Assembly: GCF_026810505.1 (NCBI RefSeq)
Contig: NZ_CP101750.1
Location: 5,079,501 to 5,143,500 of the forward strand
Direction of reading: 5' to 3'
Length of the DNA: 64,000 nt
Source of the DNA: Streptomyces sp. Je 1-369
GTDB taxonomy: Bacteria > Actinomycetota > Actinomycetes > Streptomycetales > Streptomycetaceae
Shown here piece after piece: positions 1 through 8,376 of the stretch (position 1 is its first letter; each line of letters opens with the position of its first letter). Under the pieces are notes generated by a model. That model was not told where the DNA came from. It did no database searches and saw only the letters and a list, made by a program, of their open reading frames with translations. The position numbers and the translations under genes are program-made.

Positions 1-1
1 G

Positions 2-331
2 GGTCTGACCGGCGCCACGGTCATGCTGACGCTGACCCTGTCGACGCTGGGCCTCCCGATGGAGGGCGTGGGCCTGCTCCTCGCCATCGACCCGGTCCTC
101 GACATGATGCGCACCGCGACGAACGTCGCCGGCCAGGCGCTGGTCCCGGTCATCGTCGCGGCCCGCGAGAAGATCCTCGACCGCGAGGCGTACGAGAGTG
201 CGTCGGCGTCGTCGCTGGAGGACCTCGACGAGGCGGACTCGGCGGACTCAGCGGACGCGGCGGGCTCGGCCGGTTCGGCCGACTCGCCGGAGGACGCGCG
301 GTCGTCGCGGAAGGTGCCTGCGACCGCGTGA
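2..331 (+). CDS. Dicarboxylate/amino acid:cation symporter, C-terminal part (5' truncated by window)
   Basis: The frame is open from base 2 and carries the end of a sodium- or proton-coupled dicarboxylate/amino acid symporter (DAACS/GltP-DctA family), an inner-membrane uptake protein. The recognisable part is the last conserved block, GLLLAIDPVLDMMRTATNV followed by GQALVPVIVA, which in this family forms the substrate- and cation-binding last helices (Asp and Asn of DxxRTxxN). After it comes an acidic, Ala/Ser/Asp-rich cytoplasmic tail (about residues 60-105) with DSADSADAAGSAGSAD repeats that is not conserved in the family. The start lies outside the window. A strong intrinsic terminator follows at 386-420. 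Family assignment is secure; the substrate cannot be told. Confidence 0.85.
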   Translation, partial: GLTGATVMLTLTLSTLGLPMEGVGLLLAIDPVLDMMRTATNVAGQALVPVIVAAREKILDREAYESASASSLEDLDEADSADSADAAGSAGSADSPEDARSSRKVPATA

Positions 332-385
332 GGCGGTCGGCGGCGCTGGGTTTCCTTGCGCCCCTTTGACCCTTGTCGGTCATGG

Positions 386-420
386 GAACCCCACCCCGGA
401 ACAATTCCGGAGTGGGGTTC
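386..420 (+). terminator. Intrinsic terminator after the symporter
   Basis: A 16-bp inverted repeat (386-401 with 405-420, one mismatch) has a 3-nt loop and is followed at once by TTTCGTTT. It sits 55 bp after the symporter stop codon and fits a rho-independent terminator for that gene. Confidence 0.8.
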
Positions 421-553
421 TTTCGTTTCTGTGCACGACCTTGACGGCTTCAAAGGCGGGTTCAGTATGACCCTCACCAGTGGCTTAATCAGGCTCGGAT
501 CAGGCTGGGATCCGGTAATCGTGACCCGGTCCCCGTTGACCGTACGCTGACGT

Positions 554-1378
554 GTGAACGGACAGCGTGGGAAGGCGGGGGCCGGGGTGGGCGAGAAGCG
601 GCAGCGGAAGCGGCCTGGAGGGGCTAAGCAGCCGAAGCAGACGAGGATGCCGCGGGCCGTGCGCGAGCAGCAGATGCTGGACGCGGCGGTGCGGACGTTC
701 GGGCAGCGGGGGTACCGGGCCGCGTCCATGGACGAGATCGCGGAACTCGCAGGCGTCTCCAAGCCGCTCGTGTACCTGTACCTGAACTCCAAGGAAGAGC
801 TCTTCAGCGCGTGCATCCGGCGGGAGGCGGCGGCGTTGGTCGCGGCGGTGCGGGAGGGGGCGGCGGGGCGGGGTGTTGAGAACGACCGCGCTGTGCCTGG
901 CGCACCGGCTGGGCTCGGCGTACCGGCTGTGTCTGGCGTACCGGCTGGGCTCGGCGCGCCCGCTGTGCCCGGCGTGCCCGCCGTGCCTGCTGATCGTCAA
1001 CTGTGGGACGGGCTGCGGGCGTTCTTCACGCATACCGCGGAGCGGCCCGACGGGTGGGCCGTGCTGCACAGCCAGGCGCGGACGCAGGGGGAGCCGTTCG
1101 CGGCGGAGGTCGCCGCGATGCGGGAGGAGATCGTCTCCTTCGTCACGACGCTGATCGCGGAGGCGGCCCGGTCCGCCCACGGTGACCCCTCGCTGCCCGA
1201 GCGGGAGGTCGCCGGTCTCGCGCAGGCGCTGGTGGGCGCGGCGGAGTCGCTGGCCGGGTGGGCCAACGTGGAGGGATCCGTCTCCGCGAAGGAGGCGGCG
1301 GCGACGCTCATGAACTTCGCGTGGGCGGGCCTCGGGGGCCTCATGGAGGGGCGTCGGTGGGTCCCGTCACCCCTGTGA
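554..1378 (+). CDS. TetR/AcrR family regulator with a repetitive insertion
   Basis: A 274-residue TetR-family transcriptional repressor. A basic, poorly conserved leader (residues 1-30) precedes the helix-turn-helix at about 36-90 (MLDAAVRTFGQRGYRAASMDEIAELAGVSKPLVYLYLNSKEEL in pieces). The ligand-binding half is interrupted at about residues 109-145 by GVPAGLGVPAV-type repeats encoded by an imperfect tandem DNA repeat, which looks like a replication-slippage insertion between helices. Start is GTG at 554; a shorter start at the in-frame ATG near 648 would lose only the basic leader. It lies beside and converges on the MaoC/FabG/thiolase genes, overlapping the MaoC stop by 38 bp, so it may be the fatty-acid regulator that reads the palindrome at 4185; this is inference. 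Confidence 0.85.
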   Translation: MNGQRGKAGAGVGEKRQRKRPGGAKQPKQTRMPRAVREQQMLDAAVRTFGQRGYRAASMDEIAELAGVSKPLVYLYLNSKEELFSACIRREAAALVAAVREGAAGRGVENDRAVPGAPAGLGVPAVSGVPAGLGAPAVPGVPAVPADRQLWDGLRAFFTHTAERPDGWAVLHSQARTQGEPFAAEVAAMREEIVSFVTTLIAEAARSAHGDPSLPEREVAGLAQALVGAAESLAGWANVEGSVSAKEAAATLMNFAWAGLGGLMEGRRWVPSPL

Positions 1379-2198
1379 GGTGCAGCTTGCCCTCAGGGCT
1401 GCGGAGTTCGAAGGTGTGCGGGGTGGGGGCGGAGTAGGCGACGGCGGTGGGGAGCGGGACGGGAGCCCTGAACTCGATGCGGGTGTGTATTCCTTGCTGC
1501 CCCTGCCCCTGCCCCTGCCCCTGCTCCGCCAGGCAGCGCGCGGCGGTCCACATGCCGTGGGCGATCGCTCGGGGGAAGCCGAAGGGGCGGGCGGTGAGGG
1601 CGTGCAGGTGGATGGGGTTGCGGTCGCCGCTGACGGCGGCGTAGCGGCGGCCGAGGCCGGCGTGCAGCTCCCACGTCTTCTCGCCGGGGGCGGGGGCGGG
1701 GGCTGGGGCGGGGGCGGTGCCCGGCGCTGAGGTGCTGGCGTTCTGTGCCGTCTTGTGGCGGGCCAGGTAGGTGCTGCGGGACTGCCAGAGGAGTGCGCCG
1801 TCGGGGGACGTGGCTTCCGTGAGGAGGGTGGCTTCGGTGCCGCGGCGGTGGCGGGCGAGGGCGGTGGTGCGGACCGTGAGGCGCAGCTCTTCGGTGGGGC
1901 GGATGGGCCTGTACTGGTCGACCTCGATGGAAGTGTGCACGAGGCCGAGCAGGGGGAGCGGGAAGTCTCGCGCGGTCATGAGCCGCATGGTCAGGGGGAA
2001 GGCGAGGACGTGGGGGTACGTCAGGGGGAGGACGTCGTCGAAGGCCGCGCCGAACCCGCAGACGCGCTGGTAGGCGGCGAGGTGGGCGGGGTCCGGGGTG
2101 CGGGTGGTGGTGAGCCGGGTCGGGGGTGGCGGGGTTGATGGGTCGGGGTCGGGACGGGTGCGCCTGAGGGCGGCTCGGAGGAGGGCTAGGGCGGGCAT
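1341..2198 (-). CDS. MaoC-like (R)-specific enoyl/3-hydroxyacyl thioester dehydratase, HtdX-like
   Basis: 285 residues. The C-terminal half has the R-hydratase 2 signature of the hot-dog fold near residue 190, YAAVSGDRNPIHLHALTAR then GFPRAIAHGMW, with the catalytic Asp and His of DxNPIH. The N-terminal half resembles the second, non-catalytic hot dog of double hot-dog dehydratases. It should hydrate or dehydrate 3-hydroxyacyl/enoyl thioesters. Two low-complexity stretches, APAPAPAPAP and QGQGQGQGQQG, are encoded by perfect short DNA repeats. The start is set at the ATG at 2198 (MPALALLRAALRR); the frame stays open upstream but only through repetitive DNA. The order MaoC, long FabG, divergent thiolase matches mycobacterial htdX-fabG4-fadA2, and the function is taken from that. 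Confidence 0.82.
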   Translation of the reverse strand: MPALALLRAALRRTRPDPDPSTPPPPTRLTTTRTPDPAHLAAYQRVCGFGAAFDDVLPLTYPHVLAFPLTMRLMTARDFPLPLLGLVHTSIEVDQYRPIRPTEELRLTVRTTALARHRRGTEATLLTEATSPDGALLWQSRSTYLARHKTAQNASTSAPGTAPAPAPAPAPGEKTWELHAGLGRRYAAVSGDRNPIHLHALTARPFGFPRAIAHGMWTAARCLAEQGQGQGQGQQGIHTRIEFRAPVPLPTAVAYSAPTPHTFELRSPEGKLHLTGVTGPTDAPP

Positions 2199-2840
2199 TG
2201 CGTCCTTCCGGTGGCGGGTCGGTGGGGGCGGGTGCGCCGTGGGCCGTCTGTGGGGGCGGGGCCGCGGGTGGGTGCGGGTCGCCTTGGGCGGGGGGCGCCG
2301 TCGGTCCGTTTCTGGGTGCGGGTGCGGGTGCGGGTGCGGGTCGGGTGGGTGCGCCTTCGGTTCGTCTGTGGGGCGGGGCCGTAGGGGTATGTACGTACTC
2401 GCTATCCCTGCGCCGCGCGCACATACCCCTACGTCCCCTCGCGTCTCGCGGGCGGGTGCGGGTCGGTGGGGGTGGGTGCGCCTTCGGTTCGTCTGTGGGG
2501 GCGGGGCCGCGGGGGTATGTACGTACTCGCTATCCCTGCGCCGCGCCCGACATTCCCGGCCGTGGGGGTGTGCTCGGTGCTCCGTGCGCACATACCCCCA
2601 CGTCCCCTCCGGCGCGCTCGCGGCTGCGGCCCGGTGGGACCGCAGCCCTTGCCCCTACTCCCGCTGGACGTCGCGGGGCAAACGGGCGGGCGGGTGGGGA
2701 ACATCCGCCGCGAAGCGGCGGTCTTGGCGCTCCTACGGGACGGGGCGTCGCGGGGTGAACGGGCGGGCGGGTGGGAGTGATCCGCCGCGGAGCGGTGGGG
2801 TTGGCGCTAGTGCGGAGCGGGGCGTCGCAGGGGGCACCGG
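2199..2840. repeat. 642-bp repeat-rich gap between the MaoC and FabG genes
   Basis: I find no credible gene here. It contains two pairs of direct repeats. The first pair is about 77 bp each (2343-2419 and 2470-2546), sharing the core GGTATGTACGTACTCGCTAT; each copy begins a hairpin whose other arm is ACATACCCC (arms 2381-2392/2421-2432, and 2511-2520/2590-2599). The second pair, also about 77 bp (2682-2758 and 2759-2830), is in direct tandem and shares TCCGCCGCG and GGGGCGTCGC. The open frames in this stretch are products of GC-rich repetition. Function unknown. Confidence 0.75.
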
Positions 2841-4157
2841 TCACGCGCCCAGGAGGCTTTGCGCGCAGACTCGGACCGTCTGGGCGTTGACGCCTCCCTG
2901 CGCCAGCCAGGACACCGTCTCGGCGACGTCGACGGGAAGGCCACCCTGCGCGAGGGAGTTCATGCGGCGCCCCGCTTCGCGGATGAGGAGAGGGACCGCC
3001 GCCGTCATCCTCGTCTCGATGAAGCCGGGCGCCACCGCGTTCACCGTCACCCCGTGCTCCGCGAGCGCCCGAGGCCCCAACGACCGTACGAGCCCGATGA
3101 CACCCGCCTTGCTCGCCGCGTAGTTCGTCTGGCCCGCGTTGCCCGCGATCCCGGCGATCGACGCCGTGGCGACGACGCACCCCCCGCGGCGGAGCGTGCC
3201 GGTCTTGAGGAGCGTGTCGGTGACGGCGAGGACGGAGGTGAGGTTGACGTCGAGGACCGAGGTCCAGCGGTCCCGCGCCATGTTCGCCAGCTTGCGGTCC
3301 CGCGTGATGCCCGCGTTGTGGACGAGGACGTCGAGGCCGTCGGGCAGCGCCGCGGCGATCCGTTCGCCCGCGTCGGGCGCCGTGATGTCGAGGGGGAGCG
3401 CCGTGCCGCCGTCGAGGCGGTCGGCCAGGCGGGCCAGGTCGGCCTGGGCGGACGGTACGTCGAGGAGCGCGACCCGGGCGCCGTCGCGGGTGAGGACCTC
3501 CGCGACCGCCGCGCCGATGCCGCGCCCCGCGCCCGTGACGAGGGCGGTGCGGCCGGCCAGCGGACGGTTTCGGTCGGCCGGGGCGGCCACCGTCTCGGCG
3601 GGGCCGGTCTCGATGACCTGGCCGGTGACGTACGCCGACTTGGGGGAGAGCAGGAAGCGGAGCGTCGATTCGGCGGTGGCTATCGGGCCGGTGACGCGGA
3701 CGAGGTTGGCGGTGCGGCCGCGGCCGAGCTCCTTCGCGAGGGAACGCAGGAAACCTTCCAGGGCCTGCTGTGCCGCCGCCTGATGGTGGTCCGCCGGGTC
3801 GGGCGGGGAGCCGAGGATCAGGACGCGGCCGTTGTCGGCGACGTCCCGGACCACCGGGTGCAGCACCGCGTACACCTCGGTGAGCGAGCGCGTGTCCGTG
3901 ATGTCCGTGGCGTCGACGACAACGGCCGTGGGACGGCCCGGCGTTGTGGTGACGGTCAGGGACGTCGAGGCCAGGAGGGTCGGGAGGTCCGTGGCGTAGG
4001 GGGAGGCCGGGGAGGCGGTGAGGAGCAGCAACTCACCGGTCAGGGACGGGTGTTCGCGGGACCAGCGGTGCAGTCGCGTCGGCTGGGGCAGGCCCAGGCG
4101 GCGGGTGAGGAAGCGGCCGGGTCCGGTGGCGGTGAAGGTCAGGTAGCGGTCGGCCAT
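2841..4157 (-). CDS. Long-form 3-oxoacyl-[ACP/CoA] reductase (FabG4-like SDR)
   Basis: 438 residues, roughly 180 longer than ordinary FabG, as in the high-molecular-weight FabG4 group. The N-terminal flavodoxin-like half (1-200) lacks catalytic motifs. The C-terminal SDR domain has the nucleotide loop TGAGRGIG near 206-215, NNAG replaced by HNAGI, a catalytic Ser in TASIAG, YAASK near 346 and the family end VNAVAPGFIETRM. It reduces 3-oxoacyl thioesters with NAD(P)H, and with the MaoC and thiolase genes could run part of a beta-oxidation-like or fatty-acid-remodelling cycle. Start ATG at 4157, 73 bp from the divergent thiolase start; the shared promoter holds the palindrome at 4185-4198. Confidence 0.88.
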   Translation of the reverse strand: MADRYLTFTATGPGRFLTRRLGLPQPTRLHRWSREHPSLTGELLLLTASPASPYATDLPTLLASTSLTVTTTPGRPTAVVVDATDITDTRSLTEVYAVLHPVVRDVADNGRVLILGSPPDPADHHQAAAQQALEGFLRSLAKELGRGRTANLVRVTGPIATAESTLRFLLSPKSAYVTGQVIETGPAETVAAPADRNRPLAGRTALVTGAGRGIGAAVAEVLTRDGARVALLDVPSAQADLARLADRLDGGTALPLDITAPDAGERIAAALPDGLDVLVHNAGITRDRKLANMARDRWTSVLDVNLTSVLAVTDTLLKTGTLRRGGCVVATASIAGIAGNAGQTNYAASKAGVIGLVRSLGPRALAEHGVTVNAVAPGFIETRMTAAVPLLIREAGRRMNSLAQGGLPVDVAETVSWLAQGGVNAQTVRVCAQSLLGA

Positions 4158-4184
4158 TGTCCAACTCCCAGCTCGGTCGTAAAT

Positions 4185-4198
4185 TTACTTCGGAGTAA
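4185..4198. promoter_or_regulatory. Palindromic operator in the fabG/thiolase divergent promoter
   Basis: TTACTTCGGAGTAA, arms TTACT/AGTAA, is followed after two bases by a further half-site TTACTC (4201-4206). It sits in the 72-bp gap between the two divergent starts and resembles operators of TetR-type fatty-acid regulators. The likely reader is the TetR protein at 554-1378 (inference). Confidence 0.6.
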
Positions 4199-4229
4199 GG
4201 TTACTCAAGGGTCAGGAGCTGGTCGAGAC

Positions 4230-5510
4230 ATGAGTCTTCCCTCTGTGCGCCGCGTCGCCGTCCTCGGCGGCACCCGCATACCTTTCGCCCGTTCCGACGG
4301 GCCGTACGCCACCTCGTCCAACCAGGACATGCTGACCGCCGTCGTCGACGGGCTTGTCGAGCGGCACGGCCTCCGGGGGGAGGGCGTGGTCGGCGAGCTC
4401 GTCGCGGGCGCCGTGCTCAAGCACAGCCGGGACTTCAACCTCGCCAGGGAGGTCGTCCTCGGGTCCGCCCTCGACTCCCGTACGCCCGCCTACGACCTGC
4501 AACAGGCCTGCGGAACCGGGATGCAGGCCGTCGTCGCCGTGGCCAACAAGGTCATGCTCGGGCAGGTCGAGTCCGGCATCGCCGGCGGATCCGACACGGC
4601 GAGCGACGCTCCGCTCGGGGTCAACGACGAGCTGCGGCGGGTGCTGCTCGCGGCCCGGCGCGCCAGGTCCGTGGGCGGGCGGCTGCGGGCGCTGGGCGGC
4701 GTACGGCCGCGGCACCTCGTGCCCGACATCCCGCGCAACGCCGAGCCGCGGACCGGGCTCTCCATGGGCGAGCACGCCGCCGTGACCGCGCGGAAGTGGG
4801 GGATCACGCGGGCGGCGCAGGACGAGCTCGCCGCGGCCAGTCATCAGCGGCTCGCGGCCGCGTACGAGCGGGGGTTCCTGGACGATCTCGTCGTGCCGTA
4901 CGAAGGGCTCACGCGGGACCAGAATCTGCGGCCGGGGTCGACCGTGGGGCAACTGGGCGGACTGAAGCCCGTGTTCGGGGTGGCGGGCGGCGGGGCGACC
5001 ATGACCGCGGGGAACTCCACTCCGCTGACGGACGGCGCGGCCGTCGTACTGCTGGGGAGCGACGAGTGGGCCGCGGCGCGAGGCCTCGAACCGCTGGCGC
5101 ACCTCGTCGCCTGCGAGACGGCCGCCGTGGACTTCGTGCACGGTGATGTCGCCGGGGGCGAGGACGGGCTCCTGATGGCACCCACGTACGCCGTGCCCCG
5201 GATGCTGGAGCGCGCCGGGCTCGGACTGGGGGACTTCGACTTCGTGGAAGTGCACGAGGCCTTCGCCTCGCAGGTGCTCGCCACGCTCGCCGCCTGGGAG
5301 GAGCGGGGGCTCGGCACGGTGGACCGGGAGCGGTTGAACGTCGCCGGGTCCTCCCTCGCCACCGGGCATCCCTTCGCGGCCACCGGGGCGCGGATCGTCG
5401 CCACGCTGGCCAAGCTCCTCGCCGAGCGGGGGCGGCCCGGGCGCGGGCTCATCTCCCTCTGCGCGGCGGGCGGGCAAGGGGTGACCGCGATTCTGGAACG
5501 GCGGGAGTGA
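4230..5510 (+). CDS. Acetyl-CoA C-acyltransferase (thiolase, FadA2-like)
   Basis: 426 residues, a normal thiolase length. The acylated Cys is in QQACGTGMQ, the His of VHEAFA and the GHP motif (ATGHPFAATGAR) are present, and the second catalytic Cys is in CAAGGQG near the C terminus. It cleaves or condenses acyl-CoA and acetyl-CoA. An ATG at 4230 with AGGAG about 10 nt upstream gives MSLPSVRRVAVLGGTRIPF, the usual N terminus; the longer open frame upstream is antisense to fabG and is not real. Divergent from fabG and presumably co-regulated through the palindrome at 4185. The preference for acyl-chain length cannot be read from the sequence. Confidence 0.92.
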   Translation: MSLPSVRRVAVLGGTRIPFARSDGPYATSSNQDMLTAVVDGLVERHGLRGEGVVGELVAGAVLKHSRDFNLAREVVLGSALDSRTPAYDLQQACGTGMQAVVAVANKVMLGQVESGIAGGSDTASDAPLGVNDELRRVLLAARRARSVGGRLRALGGVRPRHLVPDIPRNAEPRTGLSMGEHAAVTARKWGITRAAQDELAAASHQRLAAAYERGFLDDLVVPYEGLTRDQNLRPGSTVGQLGGLKPVFGVAGGGATMTAGNSTPLTDGAAVVLLGSDEWAAARGLEPLAHLVACETAAVDFVHGDVAGGEDGLLMAPTYAVPRMLERAGLGLGDFDFVEVHEAFASQVLATLAAWEERGLGTVDRERLNVAGSSLATGHPFAATGARIVATLAKLLAERGRPGRGLISLCAAGGQGVTAILERRE

Positions 5511-5617
5511 CGGTGGGTGAGGGTTGTCACGGAGGGTGAGTGCGGGTCTGCGCCGGACGGGCGAGGCGCGTGGGGCGCGCTTAGGGTGAGCCGAGGGGCA
5601 CACCCTGGGAGGTTGCC

Positions 5618-7201
5618 GTGCGCGGAGCTTGTGCAGTCGCCGGCGTCACCGTGCTGGTCGTCGTGGGAGCGGGCATGGCCGCCGCCGGTGACGACAGCGG
5701 GCGGCCCGATCTGGCGCGCTACTACACGCAGAAGATCGAATGGGGCGCCTGCAAGGGCGACACCGAGGCCATGGCGGAGGCCACGGGCGGCGCCGAGGAC
5801 ATCCGGTGCGGGCACGTGAGCGTGCCGCTCGACTACGCGGACCCCGACGCGGGTGACGTCGACGTCGCGATGATCCGGATGAAGTCCAGCGCGAGCGGCA
5901 AGCCGCGCGGCTCCCTGCTGCTGAACTTCGGCGGGCCGGGCGGACCCGGCGTATCCGCACTCGCCGGGGCCCAGAAGGACTTCGGTTTCCTCAGCAAGGA
6001 CTACGACGTCGTCTCCTTCGACCCGCGCGGCGTCGGCCGGAGCGAGCCGGTCAGCTGCGGCGACGCGGAGGAGAGCACCGGTCCCTCGTCCGGCGGAACG
6101 GGTGACGCGGCCGCCGTGCTCGCGGAGATGCGCAAGGTGGCCGCCGAGTGCGCGAAGAAGTCGGGGCCCGTCCTGCCGCACATGGGGACCGTCAACGTCT
6201 CCCGCGACCTGGACGTCATGCGCCAGGCCCTCGGCGACAAGAAGCTCAACTACCTGGGGTTCTCGTACGGCACGCGGCTGGGCGCCGTGTACGCCGCGCA
6301 GTTCCCGAAGAGCGTCGGACGGATGGTCCTCGACGGCGTCGACACGCTCACCGAACCCGTCGCCGAGCAGTCCCTCGTGACCGCCGAGGGCCGCCAGACC
6401 GCTCTCGACAACTTCCTCACCTGGTGCACCGGCAACGCGGGCTGCGTCTTCGGCACGGACTCGCGCAGCGCGCGCAAGGGCATGGTCAGGCTCATCAAGG
6501 ACATGGACCAGATGCCGCTGCGCTCCATGGACGGCGCCGAGTTCACCGGCCAGGACGTCGTCGGCGTACTCGGTCAGGCCCTGTACAGCAGGCAGGCGTG
6601 GCCCGCGCTCTCGCAGGCGCTGGGGGCGCTGCTCGCGGACGGTGATCCTCGGGCGCTGATACGGATGAGCGGGGGACTGTCGCATACGGGCATTCCGGGG
6701 AGGCCGCCCGCTGTGCCGTCGGCAGGCGAGGACATGCCCTCCGACAACATGCCCCCCGACAACATGGCTGCCGCTCTCATGGCCGTGAACTGCGCCGACG
6801 ACCCCGACCGGCCCGACGCCGCCCACATAGAGAAGGAAGTCGGCAGGCTGCAGAAGCAGTTCGACGACGCGTCGCCCGTCTTCGGCAAGTCGATGCTGAT
6901 GCCCGTCCTGCTCTGCTTCGGGCGGCCGGCCGGGACGAGTTACATCCGGGAGGACGTACGTGACGTGAAGACGCCCAAGCTGCTGCTCGTCGGCACGCGC
7001 GGTGACCCGGCCACGCCCTACCGGTGGACGGAGGAGACCGCGCGCCGCCTCGGTTCGCAGGCCGTCGTCCTGGACAACAAGGGGGACGGGCACACCGGTT
7101 ATCTGGGGTCCACGTGTGTCCAGGACAAGGTGAACGGGTTCCTGCTGTACGGGGAGACGCCCAAGAGCGGCGAGTCCTGCGCGGCCGACGACGGTGGGTG
7201 A
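5618..7201 (+). CDS. Secreted alpha/beta-hydrolase, tripeptidyl aminopeptidase-like
   Basis: 527 residues, in the TAP/SlpD-E family of Streptomyces exported peptidases that remove tripeptides from protein N termini. A short N-terminal hydrophobic segment (GACAVAGVTVLVVVGAGMAAA) serves as signal peptide or anchor. The oxyanion region is NFGGPGGPGV, the nucleophile is in GFSYGTRLG (about Ser 214), the acid is in GTRGDPATPY (about Asp 461) and the base in GDGHTGY (about His 491), in the order expected, with a C-terminal TAP-like domain. GTG start at 5618 with GGGAGG 6 nt upstream. It stands alone between the thiolase and the convergent cyclitol cluster. Cys residues (CVQ, GESC) suggest disulphides outside the cell. 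Confidence 0.85.
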   Translation: MRGACAVAGVTVLVVVGAGMAAAGDDSGRPDLARYYTQKIEWGACKGDTEAMAEATGGAEDIRCGHVSVPLDYADPDAGDVDVAMIRMKSSASGKPRGSLLLNFGGPGGPGVSALAGAQKDFGFLSKDYDVVSFDPRGVGRSEPVSCGDAEESTGPSSGGTGDAAAVLAEMRKVAAECAKKSGPVLPHMGTVNVSRDLDVMRQALGDKKLNYLGFSYGTRLGAVYAAQFPKSVGRMVLDGVDTLTEPVAEQSLVTAEGRQTALDNFLTWCTGNAGCVFGTDSRSARKGMVRLIKDMDQMPLRSMDGAEFTGQDVVGVLGQALYSRQAWPALSQALGALLADGDPRALIRMSGGLSHTGIPGRPPAVPSAGEDMPSDNMPPDNMAAALMAVNCADDPDRPDAAHIEKEVGRLQKQFDDASPVFGKSMLMPVLLCFGRPAGTSYIREDVRDVKTPKLLLVGTRGDPATPYRWTEETARRLGSQAVVLDNKGDGHTGYLGSTCVQDKVNGFLLYGETPKSGESCAADDGG

Positions 7202-7211
7202 GGTCGGCGGA

Positions 7212-8300
7212 TCAGGCCGGGGTCAGCCGTCTGTGGGCCTGGTGGGCCGCACGGTGCGGGCGGACGGGCGGATGGGGCTTGTCCGCACGGGGCGCCGTCG
7301 CTGCCGCGAGCGTCCGTGGTGAGCCGTGTGTACCCGCCGCCACCGTCTCCATCGAGATGCCGAACCAGTTCAGGTACGCCAACGTCCGTTCCGCGTCGGC
7401 GTAGTGGCGCCACACCCGGTCGCCGCTCACCGTGCCCGCCTCCGCCAGCGCGTGCGCCGCGGCCGGGCGCATCGCCGTGGCCGTGCCCCTCGTCACCAGC
7501 TCCTGCACGTAGTGCGCCGCGCGGTACGGGGAGGCGCCGCCCGTCACCCACAGGAGCTTCGGTTCCGGGGTGCCCGCGGCCGCGAGCGCTCCCCAGCGTG
7601 CCGAGGAGAACGTCATCTCGTGCGTACGGTGCGCGAGGCGGGCGCACGCCACTCCCGCGCGGCCGCGGAGCGCCTTGGCCTCGTCGGAGCCGATGAGGTC
7701 GAGGCGGGCGTCGACGTGGCGTTCGACGCCCGTCACGTCGAAGGAGAGGAAGGAGGCCGCGCGGGCCGACCCCTCCAGCGCGGTCCGCGCGGACAGTGCC
7801 GACAGGAGGGCCGTGGCCACCTGCCCGTACCGGCGCGGGGAGCACACCCCGGACACCTCCACCGCTACGTCCAGCGCCAGCAGTGATCGCAGGGTCGCCG
7901 TGTCGGCCGCCTCCTCGGGGAGGCGTACGACGAGGTTGGGGCGGTCGATCTCGTCGCGCAGGGCGCGGGCCCGCGCCGCCCAGACACCGGAATCGGTGTC
8001 GGAGTCGGTCTCGGCGTCGGTAGCGTCCGGCGGGGCCGTGGGGAGGGGGACGGAGACCAGGCCCTTGGTGCCGCCGCTCGCCCGGTGGTGGGGGAGGAGC
8101 TGATCGCAGGCCCGCCTGATCCCGTCGGCCGTGACGTGGCCGCCCGCGGGGTCGTCGTGCGCGGTGCCCATGCGGGCGCCCGCCACCTCGCCCTCCGCGA
8201 GCGCGCGGCGGATCTCGCGCGCCGCGTTCTCAGCGGTTGCCGTTACGTCGATCCATACGTCGACGCCCTCGGCCCGCAATCGCTTCCAGGCGTGATTCAT
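7212..8300 (-). CDS. Transaldolase-like protein lacking the Schiff-base lysine
   Basis: 362 residues that line up over nearly their whole length with actinobacterial transaldolase: GVDVWIDVTA for the GVSVWLDDLS start, DRPNLVVRLPEE for DRPNLFIKIPAT, LDLIGSDEAKALRGRAGVACARLAH, then YVQELVTRGTATAMRP. In the second block the Schiff-base Lys is replaced by Arg, and the TNPSIF motif is replaced by GTAHDD, so normal transaldol transfer is not expected. Last gene of the minus-strand cyclitol run; real transaldolase makes or uses sedoheptulose 7-phosphate, the cyclase substrate, so a recruited carrier, isomerase or regulatory role is possible but unproven. ATG at 8300 is preferred; GTG at 8309 is also open. 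Confidence 0.78.
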   Translation of the reverse strand: MNHAWKRLRAEGVDVWIDVTATAENAAREIRRALAEGEVAGARMGTAHDDPAGGHVTADGIRRACDQLLPHHRASGGTKGLVSVPLPTAPPDATDAETDSDTDSGVWAARARALRDEIDRPNLVVRLPEEAADTATLRSLLALDVAVEVSGVCSPRRYGQVATALLSALSARTALEGSARAASFLSFDVTGVERHVDARLDLIGSDEAKALRGRAGVACARLAHRTHEMTFSSARWGALAAAGTPEPKLLWVTGGASPYRAAHYVQELVTRGTATAMRPAAAHALAEAGTVSGDRVWRHYADAERTLAYLNWFGISMETVAAGTHGSPRTLAAATAPRADKPHPPVRPHRAAHQAHRRLTPA

Positions 8301-8331
8301 CGCCCCCACCCTCTCCTCGTATCCCTCGCGT

Positions 8332-8358
8332 CGAATGCATCGAATGCGTCGAATGCCG
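8332..8358. repeat. 9-bp tandem repeat, three units
   Basis: TCGAATGCA, TCGAATGCG and TCGAATGCC follow one another in the 76-bp gap between the transaldolase-like and KAS III-like genes. It is a short direct repeat without obvious pairing potential; function unknown. Confidence 0.6.
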
Positions 8359-8376
8359 TCACATACGTCACCGGAG

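Noticed and set aside
2429..2704. Minus-strand frame in the repeat-rich gap
   Set aside because: Pro/Arg-rich low-complexity translation from duplicated DNA; no start signal.
2859..4229. In-frame upstream extension of the thiolase through the fabG gene
   Set aside because: It is antisense to fabG; the ATG at 4230 with AGGAG gives the normal thiolase N terminus.
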